Shown piece after piece: positions 22,722 through 36,173 of a DNA stretch of 64,000 bases; the stretch's first letter is position 1, and the number at the start of each line of letters is the position of its first letter. This DNA is from Daucus carota subsp. sativus. Its lineage: Eukaryota; Streptophyta; Magnoliopsida; Apiales; Apiaceae. A program made the position numbers and the translations under genes. The notes beneath the pieces were generated by a model. The model saw nothing but the letters and a program-made list of their open reading frames with translations. It did no database searches and had not been told where the DNA came from. The stretch is from positions 5,096,779-5,160,778 of the forward strand of contig NC_030383.2 of NCBI RefSeq assembly GCF_001625215.2, in the 5' to 3' direction.

Positions 22722-23339
22722 TTGAGACGGTTGAGAGAGGGGAGGTTTTATTATTTATTTACGTCAGGTGATAAATACAAATTTATTTCTAACTTGTTCG
22801 ATTCATCACCATTTTCAACGTTATATTTTAAAGTTTGCTCTTGTCTCACTTTAATGTCATCCTCAATTTGGGTAATCATTTTAAGTCTCTTTACTCTCCC
22901 CCTCCATGTTCTTCATTTTCTTCACTTGAATTCATTCAATGTTCATTCAATCTCCTTGCTTTTAACTCCCCACACATTCACCAAAATATTCATATTATCA
23001 ATTACCCGATGTTGCTATTTAAGTTGACAAATTCAATATTAGGTGAAAATTTGGAATTAGGTGCATGTACGCTCAACAGATAAAATCAACGTTAGATGAA
23101 AATTTTGGAATTAGGTATATCTACGTTCAACAAATATCGAAATTAAGACGGTTTAGCCAGTTCCTGTTACTCTATCTAGCTAGCATATGTGATTAATGTT
23201 TCCTGATTAGTCACACTAATATTTAACAGACTAACAGTGTAAATGAGAGAGATGGAGCCGTGGAGGAGTAATATAGCTGAACTTAGTTCTTCTGCTAGGA
23301 TGACAGAAAAGTATATTCTATCTAGATATTAATATTTCC
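22722..23339. other. AT-rich spacer, no gene seen
   Basis: Short overlapping open frames at 22722-23083 show no family resemblance and lie in two frames of the same T-rich DNA. A direct repeat, AAATTTGGAATTAGGT-like, occurs near 23044 and 23098. Confidence 0.4.
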
Positions 23340-23655
23340 TCTATTTTAAAATATATGTCCATCTTATTTTAATTTAATGGAGTGAATTTGCATTTTGTCA
23401 AAAAAAAAATATATGTCCATCCTAGCAAAAAAAATTTATTTTAAATAGTTGTCCACTTCAATTTCAACTTTCAATGTAAATTTAATTATATACTCAAAAT
23501 CAACAAATATTTTTAATTTATATTTTCAAGATCAACCATATACCACATATCATGTTCAATTAATCACCTAATACTACTCTTTTTACTCAAAATTCACTTT
23601 TTTAAAATTATGTGATTTTTAGAAAATGGACATGTAATTTGAAACGGAGGGAGCA
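23340..23655. mobile_element. Worn Stowaway-type MITE
   Basis: The right end, TTTGAAACGGAGGGAG, matches the Stowaway family; the left end is eroded. The core shares ATATGTCCATC and GGACATGTAATTTGAAAC with the copy at 35355-35605. Confidence 0.65.
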
Positions 23656-23739
23656 ATAAATAAATAATAATTTATCGATTATAATAATCTTATTGATATA
23701 TTTTATCTAGATTTTAATAAAATAACAATAATCTATAAA

Positions 23740-25604
23740 TCAATATACTTATATAAAGGAGAAGCGAGGGGCGTGTAGGTGGCGCCTCTCACATCGCTCC
23801 GTTCTATTTTTTTAATTTTCTGGAATTTTTGGATGAAAAATATCACAAATTAGAACTATCTTTTTTATTTTCGGATACATTAGAAGCAAGTTTTAGAATC
23901 TGATTTTGTTTCAGATTATTTATGGAATACTACTTTTTTTAGTTTCGAATATATTGGAAGTAAATTTCTGAATCTGATTTTGTTTCAGATTATTTATGGA
24001 ATGTAGTAGCTTAAAAGTTTTAATCTGATTTTATTTAAGATTATTTAATTATGGGAAAGAGTAGCACACAAGTCTCTCTGCACCTATAAATACCCCTATA
24101 AGTTGTAGGTTTTAGATCATCTAAACGCAACCTCCTTTCTCTCAATACCACAACCCTAACTCTGTCTCTGGTGATATATAGTTCTCTTGCTCGATTTCTA
24201 ATTTTGTGGTGCCGTTCTTCTGTAACGATAAGTGAAAGCTGCTTATACGGTATTAGAAAATAAAGGTTGTTGCAAGCAAAGGTAGTTATAAACCGCTATG
24301 TGAGACTCGACAAATCCAAATAGGGGATAATAATATAGTTATAACATGATATTGATAGATGATATCAATAAATTAACTATTAGTGATGTATGTTTGTTCG
24401 TTGTTCTTTATAATATTTGTTTTTTTCATTGGATATGTTTATTTTTATTAATTTTTATATGATTTACTTTGTATACAGAAAAATATTATTCACTGAATCT
24501 GATTTTGTTTCAGATTATTTATGGAATGTAGTAGCTTAAAAGTTTTAATCTGATTTTATTTAAGATTATTTAATTATGGGAAAGAGTAGCACACAAGTCT
24601 CTCTGCACCTATAAATACCCCTATAAGTTGTAGGTTTTAGATCATCTAAACACAACCTCCTTTCTCTCAATACCACAACCCTAACTCTGTCTCTGGTGAT
24701 ATATAGTTCTCTTGCTCGATTTCTAATTTTGTGGTGCCGTTCTTCTGTAACGATAAGTGAAAGCTGCTTATACGGTATTAGAAAATAAAGGTTGTTGCAA
24801 GCAAAGGTAGTTATAAACCGCTATGTGAGACTCGACAAATCCAAATAGGGGATAATAATATAGTTATAACATGATATTGATAGATGATATCAATAAATTA
24901 ACTATTAGTGATGTATGTTTGTTCGTTGTTCTTTATAATATTTGTTTTTTTCATTGGATATGTTTATTTTTATTAATTTTTATATGATTTACTTTGTATA
25001 CAGAAAAATATTATTCATGCATTATAGACCGCTATACAAGGAAAATCCTTATATCAAGGAGAAGCGAGGGGTGTGTAGGTGACGACTCTTAAATCGCTCC
25101 GTTCTATTTTTCTAATTTTCTGGAATTTTTGGATGAAAAATATTAAATTAAAAATTGGTCCGTTATATAGTATTAAAAAAATAAAGGTTGTTACAAGTAA
25201 GGGTAGTTATAAACCGCTATCTCACGGATTTAAGTTAGATGTTTTTGTGCACAATCAATCCAAAAAAATTGGAGGAAGGTGATGATGTAAGAACATGATT
25301 ACTTTTCAAAAAAAAACACAAATAAAATTAAGACCCGTTGTTCTTTAAATTGTTAATTACATGTAAAAATTTATTTTCATTTTTCACCATGAATTATAAT
25401 CCAATTTTGCAATTTTATATATTAGTATTGGTATTACATCAAGATTTTTATAATATAAAATTTATTTTATCCTACAAATATTAATTTTGAATCACTAATA
25501 TACTTTTTATAGGCAGCCACAAAATTATTGCATCTTACAAATGTTAATATTAAATAATTAGTATAATTTTTATAGGCCGCCGCAACGCGCGGTTTCTCAA
25601 CTAG
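23740..25604 (+). mobile_element. Composite Helitron with internal 525-bp tandem duplication
   Basis: The left end is A|TCAATATACTTATATAAAGG and the right end is GCGCGGTTTCTCAACTAG|T, which fits Helitron rules (TC start, GC-rich hairpin, CTAG end, insertion between A and T). The same two ends bound the minus-strand element at 52267-53171. Internally, 23968-24492 is repeated almost perfectly at 24493-25016. At about 25050 there is a second 5'-end-like segment (AAGGAGAAGCGAGGGG...), so the element looks like two copies fused, with the middle ends lost. No Rep/helicase frame is present, so it is non-autonomous. Confidence 0.82.
24085..24092 (+). promoter_or_regulatory. TATA-like core of a Helitron-borne module
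   Basis: TATAAATA lies in GCACCTATAAATACCCC, followed about 35 bp later by a leader-like CATCTAAACGCAACC. The same module recurs at 24610-24617 and, inverted, at 52895-52902. Conservation across separate Helitron copies suggests a captured promoter and 5' UTR. Activity is not shown. Confidence 0.4.
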
Positions 25605-26324
25605 TTTTAATAATTTGCAAGTAAGTTTGATTTTATTCGAAGCCATGGGGATTTGAGTAAAATAGGATAAAGTCAATATAAGGTCTTTGTATTCAAGCAA
25701 AATCTTTCAAAATATCGTGGATTATAATTAAATTACTAGAAATATATAATATACTGAACAATCTTATGAAATAGTTATAAAGTCAAAAAATAACTTTTGA
25801 ATATTGTTAGATTTTATAGATAGTAAATAATCTAAAATAAATATCACTAAACTTTTAAGTATTTAAAACTGATTAATTATTATTTTAATATTTATAAAAA
25901 TGTAAAATAATATCCCGTGATTTCAAAACATTTTTTAAAATACAAGCTAAATCTACTGAATTCCAAGAATGAAAAAGATCCATAAGAATTCAACTAGAAT
26001 GCAACTCTAAAACATCTCCAATGTCCTCCTAGTTGTTTCTTAAATATAATATAAAATATTCAGCTTTAAATAAATTAATATATTTATAAGAGTGTCAACT
26101 CCAACAATAATTTTCAGGTTCAATTTCATTTATATTTTATTAATATGTGAATTAAAAAAAGAAAAAAGAGAAAATGGGTGGATGAACAAAAAAATAAACC
26201 TTTTTACTGATAATCGTAAAAACAGGGAGAGGGGTCGACTCTTCAACATATAAAAAGGCTCTAATATCATACTCCCGAGTTTTTAAAAAAAGATCGGAAT
26301 GGACGATGAAAACAAATTACAAAA
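25605..26324. other. AT-rich spacer, no gene seen
   Basis: Long A/T-rich stretch between the Helitron and the second foldback MITE. No open frame with family resemblance. Confidence 0.45.
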
Positions 26325-26684
26325 AGGTTAAATATCAAAGTTGTCACTCAAGTGGAGGTCATATATCACTTTGCTCACTAATTTTAATGAGGTCTCATTT
26401 CAATTATTAAAGTCACAATAAATATTAATTAAGTATCTCCAAATCATAGTTCAAGGAGTAAACAAATTATTTATATATTTTGACACATTATTTTAATTGG
26501 TTGTGGTAGTTATCAAAAGTAATGTGTCAAACTCTATGCATAATTTTTTACTCTTTGAACTGAAATTTGGAGGTACTTGATTGATATCTATTATGACTTT
26601 AATGATTGAAATGAGACTCTGTTAAGATTAGTGAGCAAATTGATTTATGATCTTCACTTTAGTGACCACTTTGATATTTAACCC
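26325..26684. mobile_element. Foldback MITE with 10-bp TSD, copy 2
   Basis: Same family as 22087-22639 but about 190 bp shorter in the middle. Ends are AGGTTAAATATCAAAG and CTTTGATATTTAACCC. The 10-bp AATTACAAAA flanks it at 26315-26324 and 26685-26694. Confidence 0.85.
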
Positions 26685-26966
26685 AATTACAAAATGGGTA
26701 CTCATAATTGTGCTCCTAAAATTTTTATAGATACAAAAGCAAAAGAAATGTGAAGTAAATTCATTGGAATTTTATCCCAAAACTCTTTATTTGAAAAATG
26801 GGATGAAAAGAAAAGGAATGGGGTGTGAAAGAATTAAAAAAATATTCACATTAATTAAAATTAAAATTATTTTAAATAGAAACATAAAATTGTAACCAAT
26901 AATTCATTAAATATTTTTCTTCCAACTCTCACACACTGAAAAAATTGGTTTTCTCCTTAATTTTTA

Positions 26967-27167
26967 GGAAAATGCTAAGTACCCCAAATTTTGTTCCCAA
27001 AATTTTTTCCCAAATCTATGTGGCAAGTTGTGATTGGTTATAATTATACTAATAAATAATGGACCCCCTGTATGCACATAAACCACCCAACCAAATTCCG
27101 CCATGTGTTTGCCACGTCATTTGGGAAAATAATTTGGGGACAAATTTTGGGGTCCCTAGCATTGCTC
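26967..27167. mobile_element. MITE with 9-bp TSD
   Basis: Inverted ends GGAAAATGCTAAGTACCCC and GGGGTCCCTAGCATTGCTC are flanked by TAATTTTTA (26958-26966 and 27168-27176). The 201-bp size, lack of coding potential and 9-bp duplication fit a MULE-type MITE. Confidence 0.75.
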
Positions 27168-27176
27168 TAATTTTTA

Positions 27177-28071
27177 AACTCCGGAGCACCTAACGTCCAT
27201 TCCACTTACTTTCCTTTGCTTTCCGTTCATTAAAAACTCAGAGGCAAGATTTAAGAAACTCTTGCAGCTCTATTTGAATCAGAACTTTTTATTTTTCTAC
27301 AGAACTGATATTCAAAGCCTCTCGCGGATACTCTGAGTCATAAGCTGCAGAGCACAGTAGCAATCAGGTCTCTTAAGAAGACTGTGGATGATTAAGGATC
27401 GCAATCTCCTCCTCATGCAGGAAGAAGGCATTTCAATGTGAGGTGTATGAGATGAAGTCCAGTTCATATGGTAGTAAATTTGCTCTAGTTACAATAATGG
27501 TGGGCTATTCGTACTTCTTTCTAACATCAAAGAATTATTGATCGTAATAATGAAAATATTTGGTTTTTATAGTTGAATGCATCTGGTCAGACATTTGCCT
27601 GAAGAGGTTACATGAAATAAAAGTTTGAATTGGGGACTTGAAGATATTGCTGTGGCTCCAACTAACAACCTGACGGGAAAGGTAAGGGGACCGCTGAGGA
27701 ATCCTAACAAACTAGGAACACCCTCTACACTCTACACTCGTACACAAAATTCATTGTGTTCAGTGATTATTAAAGGAAAAACAATCCAAGGGCCAAACCC
27801 TGCGGTTTCATTGTTTTGCAGAACCTTGATGCAAGCTAGCACATGATAAAATGGTGGTGGCACCAGGGGTGGAGTTTTTGCCTATATCAGTTGAACTTAA
27901 AAACACAGAGGATACACAGACCACAGTGATATTCAACTTAAGGCTACGGTGCATTCTCAAGTATACTAAGCTGAGCAAGGCAAAAGCCACATTTATTTAA
28001 TCACATTAATATACAAATAAATATATATATGATTAAACCAACTTAAAATTAATAATGTTCTTTGTTTGAGA
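27177..28071. other. Spacer downstream of EXO70A1, possible relict coding DNA
   Basis: Less AT-rich than its surroundings. A 73-codon plus frame at 27625-27846 (begins with an alternative start and contains KVRGPLRNPNKLGTPSTLY) has no recognised family and no flanking exons. I leave it uncalled. Confidence 0.35.
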
Positions 28072-31000
28072 CTACCGCTTTTGTTCACCCATGGTCTTGC
28101 CCTCGAAAAACTCTGCTAACATTCGTTCAAGATCCTCTGGAGTGAACCTGATGTACTTCTGAGGATTTTTTCCATTTTTAATCGGAGGTCTGCAATAGAA
28201 GAACTAGAGAAACTTACTACTGATGTTTATGTAAGGTGTTAAGTTTAATGAATATAACTAAATTTAACCATCACTTGAAGAAATAGTACCCGAAACGTTT
28301 AATAAAAGACCTGTAGGCGGGCAAAAGGACTTCCGCCACAGCTAACCTCAAAGACTCACGCAACTCACTGTCAGGCACTGTCCATTGAGATTGTCTTTGA
28401 TGAAGTTCTTCAAACTGAATATTGAAAGTCTTAAACCGCTCTTTTACATTTGCCCTTGAGATTGAAACATTGCTACTACTTGGAGGATCACCTGTAAATG
28501 AACCACCTGACCCACCAACGGAGAGACATGACAAAATCTGCACAAGATATACATTCAACTTAGGGCCACGAAGTTCCCTGATAAGGTCTGAGATCAACTC
28601 AAGTTTTTTCTTGGAATAATTAACTATGTGGCTGTTAGGCAAAATAAGCTCCATCTAATTATATTACTCCCTTACGGAGACAAAATAATCAAACAATACT
28701 TCATAATGTACCAACAGAATAATATCACTGACACTGGAGGCTAGAACACTTTTTAGATTGATTTTTTTTCTGTTTTAATTTACAAATACCATTTACTTTA
28801 TAGAAATAACATTAATCTGAACTCTGGTTGATACAGGTGATTGATTTTCCAACGGTGCTCAGAACTGCAACCTCCCCTAAATATGTGGTCCTCCTTTTAG
28901 CCTACTAAATTGAAGACCTCATAAAAAGTCTGATTTTACTAATAATAACAGGACAATGAAAACTAGGTGCAAGTAATGTAGAATGAGAAGTTTTGCCTAC
29001 TCAAGCAGGGTTGACGCTGAATTGAAAGGGGTTCTTGACAGAATTTCAAATATGGGACCCTAATTACATGTATACATCGATTGTGTGGTTGTACATACAT
29101 AGAAATTCAAAATTTGGAAACATATCAGTTGACATTCAGAATGCCCTACATAATATATCAATGAACCTGATGCACTGTGATAATAAACAGATAAATGCAA
29201 AACTAATAATCCAAATTCATGATCAGTTTAGTTTGGAAATAATAGTACACCTTCGACCAAGAAATCCTTTTGTATTGATTTGCAAATTGTTGCACAATTC
29301 TTCGGTGTATCTGGACCCAGTCATCACCTAAAAAATCTTTTGCATCCGACCTTGACAAAAGAGAAGACATTGTATAGCATTTATCAGACAACCTTACGAT
29401 CTGGAATTTATCTGTTCAAGATCATATATATGTTATAACATACCTACGCACAGATCTAACTATATAGTGTGTGTTATTCATCATAAATAACTGAGTTAGT
29501 GCAGGATCTTTATATTGCTTAGATTTCCCGTCCAAGTTATTCTGAAGAGCTGTCATTATCCGTGTTGTAACACTTGTCAATTGGGCCTCGGGATCACCAC
29601 CACCAAACTCTTGGAAGAGTTGCTTCAGAGTTGATTGGTAGCTACACAAAAGCAATATATGATGATTCAATTAGAAAATTTCAGGTCTCCATATTACAAT
29701 GAAGTGTTAAAAAGTTCTACTGCACAGCATCTTATGATATAATTTATATATTATGCTATAGGAAAATCAAAATATTGGACTTTATCATTAGACTTGTAAG
29801 GGTTCGAAAATGACAACTGAAAACGGATGCATAAGGTTCTTCTGGTAATGCAAAGTTAAATACTAAGTAAATTTTGTGCCTATGGATTTATTTCCCAAGT
29901 ACCACAAGATACAAATCTGTGGCAAGTACAATATAAAAGAAAAAGATCGAGTATCATGCTCAAATCTGGTACACTGTCTAGTGATAGAGGCTTGCCTAAA
30001 GGTAAAATGCAAATTGGTAGTGTAGCGATCAATAGGTTTTCAGAGTCTTAACTCTGTATCCATAAATGAATATCACAATATTTTTCAGAAAAGAAAAGAT
30101 CATTTCATCCCATGGCTAGATGAAGAAACATGATGGTTAGGTCCTTTGGGAACATAACAGCAAACCTATGGCTTAATATATGATAGAAAGCATGCAAACA
30201 AACTACAGCAACCGACAAAATGAAAAGGTAGCTAGAAATCAGAAGTAGTGATTTGAACTTACTCAAATAAAAATTTCACATAATTTATCACATAGCTAGT
30301 CAAGGGATGGACAGTTCCATCAAGTACTGCTGTTTTTGTAGCATCTTTCTCTACAGCTTCCTCAAAATCACCAAATGTATCCTGGGCTGTTTGGGCTAAC
30401 CGCTTTGTCAAATTCTTTGCAGCTTCTCGCATTTCATTACAGTGTTTGCTCCCTAAAATTTCGTTGAACTGCAAATAAAAAAGACAGACCCCCTACATCT
30501 CAGGATAAAATATAATAATGCATGATAGAGACTATGCCAAAAACTAAATAATAAATTAGCTTTAAAATTTGCATGATGTAAACAGATTACAGATATTATG
30601 CTAAATTTTAATATCATTTAACCAAAAATAAATTCTAATGTTATGCTAAATTTTTAAATAATAATCTCCTCAAAGCTCAAACATATTCCAACTTCCAAGT
30701 ACCAACCCAAAAAAACACAATCCAGTTATCCAACTTCAACTACAGAAGAAGAATTCATGTCAGGCAGAGGAGCCCAATCACGATCTATAAGGTAGGCAAG
30801 TTAGTAAACTAATCACTACTACACATGCATGCAAGTAGACTGTCACCATTACCAGTATAACACAGATAGATAATATAAAATTATGAGTGCTAAAAGACAT
30901 ACAATATGAAGTGATACAGGACACTATAACTTTCTCTTGTATTTAATTACATTCTGGAAATAGATTGTTAATTCTTTCGTTATGAGCTCTTTCTATGAGC

Positions 31001-34000
31001 ATTTATGTAAGACGTCAAACCTAAGAATACATTGCTAAAAAACCAATCAAGAAACATTCAGAAATGATGTGAACCATTTGGAACTTGTGATGACATACCT
31101 CTGGCAGGATTTCTCTCATTATTTCATACATGTCTAGCAGGACAAACAATTTCTCAGGTGATCTCTTGCTTCTTGCAATAGCCTCTCCGAAGCAAAGGAG
31201 CATGGAGACACTATCACCACAAACATCAGCAAAGCATTGATCCCTAAGAGATTCAAGTCCTTCAAAAATTTGATCGCAGACTTGCTTTTCCCCAGCAAAT
31301 AGCAATTTGACCTGTATATAATACGCAAAAGTTTTGTTATACAAATAGTGGATTTCTAAAGTTCTAAAATGCAATTTGTAGATCATATTGGTGTACATTC
31401 ATACAGCAATCCTCATAAAATGTATCCAGTTCCCTATTTTAGCCTCCAAAGCTTCCCATGGCATCTTTTGGACATCTTCTCTACCAAGTGGTTCTACACC
31501 TAGTTTTTTGAGGCTCTGTTCCATTGATGCAGAACGGGTTTCACTGTCACAGTAAACAGATGTCGTTTTAAAGAAAAGAAGAAGAAAGTGTTATATACAA
31601 TTAATGTGTTATTGAAGAAAAGAGTGCAAGATTCAGTTAAACATACACTAAATATTACATATCTGTAAATCATACCAGACGAAATGAAGTTTTAGCACGC
31701 GTTTCCCCATTTATCAATCAATATTAAAAAATTTAATGACAAATCATCTTATGTAATTTTATATAAAAATGGATTAATTTTCAAGCACATTCAACATTCG
31801 CTTTTTTTTTTTTTTTATTGTGTTTCCTGCTTGAAGAATTGAAGACGTGAAGTTATAACACTCATACCGCCAGAAGCTTTATGCTTGAAAGATAAATTGT
31901 TAATTTGGTATAAACCTTAATACCCTTATTTCTGGTAAATTAAAGAAAAGAACAAGCCGTAGAATACTAAATTTAAAATTTCCTATTGTATGTCAACTGA
32001 TGATTGCTCTTATAGTTTTATTGATGAACAGAGACCAGTAAAATTTTTATATATTCACTTTCTAAAATATAAGAAACAATTCACAAACGTGTAACATAAT
32101 TTTATTATATGCAGATGCAGTTATTCACACAAGCATTAACTTATAAGTGTCTGATACATTTTATGAAATTTATATAAAGTCTGAATAAAAATAGCAAAAT
32201 ATATTTAGAATTATTTGCTGAGGATCAGATAATTGAAGGGTAGAGGGAGAGGGGATCCTTATATGATAAATGTTGAGTACACATATCCTCGCTGACCTGT
32301 AAATGCTGAAAAGTTCTTGTTGATGTCCAGCGCTGAACATTTGATGCGCTAATTCATGAAGCAGTGGAATGATTCTGGGAGGAATTAGAGTCGGTATACG
32401 ATAAACAACAGCTTCCTGACTTTTATTTTGTTGTTCTGATTGCTTTTTTCCACCGGCATCTTGAGCAGGAGATGCTGCTGTTGGTCGCAGTGACTGGGGT
32501 AGGCAATCGAAAAGTCGATCGGGCTCTAGAGGTTTGCTGAAATACAAATAAGGTGCATTTCACCCGAGAGTAAAAAACATTATTCACTAATTCATAAACA
32601 TGTAACGATCAATGTACACAAACAAATTATGGATAAACTATATTTTTCAGAGATATTAATTGAATATCAAAAATGCATAAGCTGAGCACACCTACAAAAT
32701 CATACTCCAGTTGGGAAATAAAGCACAATCGATTTACTAAATTAATGCACAACTCTACTGAAAAAAATTCTTTGAGTAACTCAAAAACCAAAATTGAAGG
32801 ACAATTAGCGGAGAAATTCTTCTACATTAATGAATAATGCTTGATCTTTAGCCAAATGGTGTGACTGCTGATTTAAAGGGTATACTGTTAATACTTGAAT
32901 GATCACTTAAGGTAAGTTCTCCTTAAAAGCCCGTGCGATACATAAGTAAGAACGAGCAGCACAATTCTTTTTAAGAGTTTTAAGGTACACTAAAAATGAG
33001 CATCTCCTGGACCCCTGACACTACCCTCTCTTTACCATCACAGTACTAGTTTCCTAATAGATGATAAAAGCTGTAATTTCCAAGATCATTTACTTATCCA
33101 GTGAAGCATATTTAATTATAATAATAAACCAATATGCACTCATAGTAGTTCATATCATATTTTCCTACAACCAACTAAACAAGCTTGAACACCCGATTTT
33201 CAGGAGTCTTTACTTGTTGGTTTCATCATTACTTTACACACTTGTTCTATTTTGATGCATAACACAAAAGTCTCTGTCTGAATGAAATAGTATGTCACCC
33301 TTACAGGACAAATTATATGTACAGATTCACATAAGTTGTGATAGATTCTAAAACTATCCTTGTGATATATTTTCCGGTGGAATCTGATACACAGCTTAAT
33401 AAGATAAAAAGATTTACTGACACTCCTGGACCAGTTACATGTTCATCAGTATATGAGAATTGAGAAGAAAGATTCTTCAGATAAATAATATGCAGTTCAA
33501 AATGTTTTAAAAAGAGATGATATCAGAAACATAGTAAAAAAAGTCTTATATCTCTACAGGCCGGAATGAGCAAACCTGTACTGAGCTAGGAGCTGCTTGA
33601 ATTCATCGTCCAACTGCATAGTAGCTCTTGCAAGTGTGTTGGTGACGCTACTAATCACCTCAATACTGGTCTTAAGGTTTTTATTACCGGTGAAACGTTT
33701 GATGATTTTTCTTAGTTGGGCAATTGCTTCCAAGTAACCTTCCAGATCCTCATGGGGGCCCTTCTTGATTATAGCCTCCGCCTTAAAGTTAAAATAACAC
33801 GAGAAACTGAATCAGATTATGCATTCAGTGTTGGTATATCAGAAGCTGCAAATCATATCAAATCGTATGGCCTCAAAATATACAAGAGGAAAAGAATTTC
33901 TATTCACTTAACTGAACGAAAATATATGAAACAACGTACTTAGCATTCACAGTAATGCAATTCGATTGATTACAACTGTGAAATGTAATTCCAAGTTTAT

Positions 34001-34874
34001 ATTTCGAAAATATAACTACAAAACTATATAGCACATCAGATCACCAGCTTTGTTTTGAGTAAAAGAAATAGTAAGCATTCAAGATTAGATTACTGTTTCA
34101 AGAAGTCTCATTAAGGACATACATAAGGGGTGCTTGGTTCATGTTTAATGAGTCCGGTTAATGGAAATCGGAACCTTTATCCCATGTGTAGTGTTTAGAC
34201 TAGTGATTTAGTTGTTTGGAATGTGAACCTCATTCCCATTTAAACGGCTAAATGATGTCTTATCTACCCCTTAGGATTTCATGTCATTCTCATTCCCATT
34301 AACCCAAATAACTATACCTTTCATTCTCATTCCCGATTCCCATTTCCATCAGCTATCCACAAAGATTAACCAATAGGGTGATTAAATTAACGCAATTAAC
34401 CTCTCAACATATGTAATTGAACATCGTAATGCATTACAGGGACTTATAGTATCCAGCAAGAATGAAATACGAATGCAGATATAAAAAACAGAATGACGAA
34501 AACAAAACTGACCTGACGCGCATTGTCGATTAAATTCAATACGTTTTCAGCCGACTTGAGCGTCTTATCAATGTTCTCATGTGCTCTCCGCATCGAATGA
34601 GTTCGTATCTAACAAATTCAAATCACCATAATCCCTTCAGTATTCCAACACCTAATAAAATCTCAAATGTCACCTAATATCCTATACGAAGCGGGATATA
34701 CAGGGTACGTTTATTTACCTGGGTGGGACGCATGGCTGTCTCAAGAGCGGAGAGGCGATGATCAAAAGAGCCAAGAATGGAGACCATGCTATCGGTGATG
34801 TTCTGGCTCTTTTCCAACGACTCCCTCATGAAAGCCGCTTTCTCGCTCAGGGCTTCCATGGCTTGGACTCCCAT
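28072..34874 (-). CDS. EXO70A1: EXO70A1-type exocyst subunit
   Basis: Exocyst complex subunit that tethers secretory vesicles to the plasma membrane, cytosolic and membrane-associated. Eleven exons: 34874-34719, 34608-34513, 33781-33576, 32536-32297, 31543-31405, 31311-31099, 30468-30263, 29641-29444, 29350-29251, 28537-28290, 28189-28072. All phases close to give 639 aa, the usual length. The N-terminal coiled coil (MEALSEKAAFMRESLEKSQN, LGSFDHRLSALETAMRPTQ) is followed by EPDRLFDCLP, SKRSPEKLFVLLDMYEIMRE, EEAVEKDATKTAVLDGTVHP, DGKSKQYKDPALTQLFMMNN, DDWVQIHRRIVQQFANQYKR and the C-terminal FEELHQRQSQWTVPDSELRE. It ends with FTPEDLERMLAEFFEGKT. These match the conserved A1 clade from memory. 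The region after DCLP (QDAGGKKQSEQQNKSQ) is the usual variable loop. Intron 2 holds a MITE-like block near 34128-34370. Confidence 0.96.
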
Positions 34875-35354
34875 TTTCGCAGATTTTATTCCAGCTCACT
34901 TGATTTCATAAGCAATGCATGCATTGATACGATAATCAATATATTATATTTGTGATGACGAACGAATTGAGACGCTTATAGCTTGTTTTCCCAGGACCTT
35001 GTAAACTTTCCCATTTGGTACTATAATTGTGACAAGAAAAATTAATAAGAAAATAAGAAACGAGATTATCTGAAGAAACTTTCCTGAGCTATGGTCTCTC
35101 GTTTATACCGCATTTCATGTGTTTTTCCTATAACAATGGAACTAAACTATGTTTCAAACTAAATTAAATAATCTGTAGGGCTTCAAAACTTTTTAAAGAG
35201 TTAACTACTTAACTTATTTGTATATACTTTGTAGGATTTCGATGTGTATTCAGTGTGGATTAATTTGAATGAATACTACGGTGACGTAGATTCTTAAGAA
35301 TTTAAGAATAATTTTTCAGAATCTCATGAATTAGATGGCTTGCAATAAATATTA
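34875..35354. other. EXO70A1 upstream region
   Basis: No gene. It must hold the promoter and 5' UTR of the EXO70A1-type gene, but I could not single out a TATA box. Confidence 0.4.
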
Positions 35355-35605
35355 CTCCCTCCGTTTCAAATTAGATGTCCATTTTCAAAAAAATCACATA
35401 GTTTAAGAAAAGTGGATGTTTACAAATTAATTGCATTAAATGATCATAATATGTGGTGTGAGATTGATCTAGGAAATATAAATAAGAGATATGTGGAGTA
35501 GAAGTGACTTTGGAAATATGATTTTGTATTAAAAGTTGAAGTGAACAAATAATTTGAAACAAATTTTTTTCTTAGAAGTGGACATGTAAATTGAAACGGA
35601 GGGAG
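35355..35605. mobile_element. Stowaway-type MITE
   Basis: CTCCCTCCGTTTCAAATTA at the left and AATTGAAACGGAGGGAG at the right, bounded by TA. Closest relative here is 16574-16871. Confidence 0.9.
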
Positions 35606-35724
35606 TAGTATACAATTCACAAATTCACAAAACCCGTCATTTTGTTAAATCCAAAAATATCAAATATTATCAGATTTTAATAATTTTTTAAATAATTTAT
35701 ATTAACATACCGCGTAATTCAAAA

Positions 35725-35890
35725 TTATAATTAAATACTGTTGAATATGATCCTGGTAAGCCCTCCTCCTAACACCTTCTCCTAACACCTTGAGGTTTTA
35801 GGAGAATTGGTCACTTAACATGGTATCAGACTCCCAGTGACCCCCAATATTCTCAGAAGAATTGGTCACTTAACATGGTATCCCTCCTCC
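35725..35890 (+). mobile_element. TRIM-type LTR fragment
   Basis: TGTTGAATATGATCCTGGTAAG begins an LTR-like stretch ending GGTCACTTAACA. It is followed by TGGTATCAGA, the initiator-Met tRNA primer-binding site typical of plant retroelements. A partial second GGTCACTTAACATGGTATC follows. A related copy lies in an intron at 40371-40495. Confidence 0.6.
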
Positions 35891-36173
35891 TAAAATCTCA
35901 CAGGGATAGTTTAAAATCATCGATGAATGATCGTAAAAAAAATAAAAAATCATCGATATATAGCTTAAGATTTTTAAAAATCCTGAAGAATCCCAGCAAC
36001 CAAAACAAGCCCCCATTACACAAAATCTACCAAAAAGATAATTATACCATATATAAGCAGAGCATGTTTTCTAGTCTAACTTAGATGTCATGAAACGACA
36101 CATGCTCTTTACCAAAATACACTACAGATGATCCACTCTTATACAGAACCATCAACACAAAAAGTTACACAGA

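Noticed and set aside
27625-27846. 73-codon plus frame with an RGPLRNPNKLGTPS stretch
   Set aside because: No ATG start, no splice partners and no recognised family.
34128-34370. Possible hAT-like MITE in EXO70A1 intron 2 (GGGTGCTTGGTTCATG, repeated CATTCCCATT)
   Set aside because: Inverted ends and a target duplication could not be defined, so it is only mentioned under the gene.
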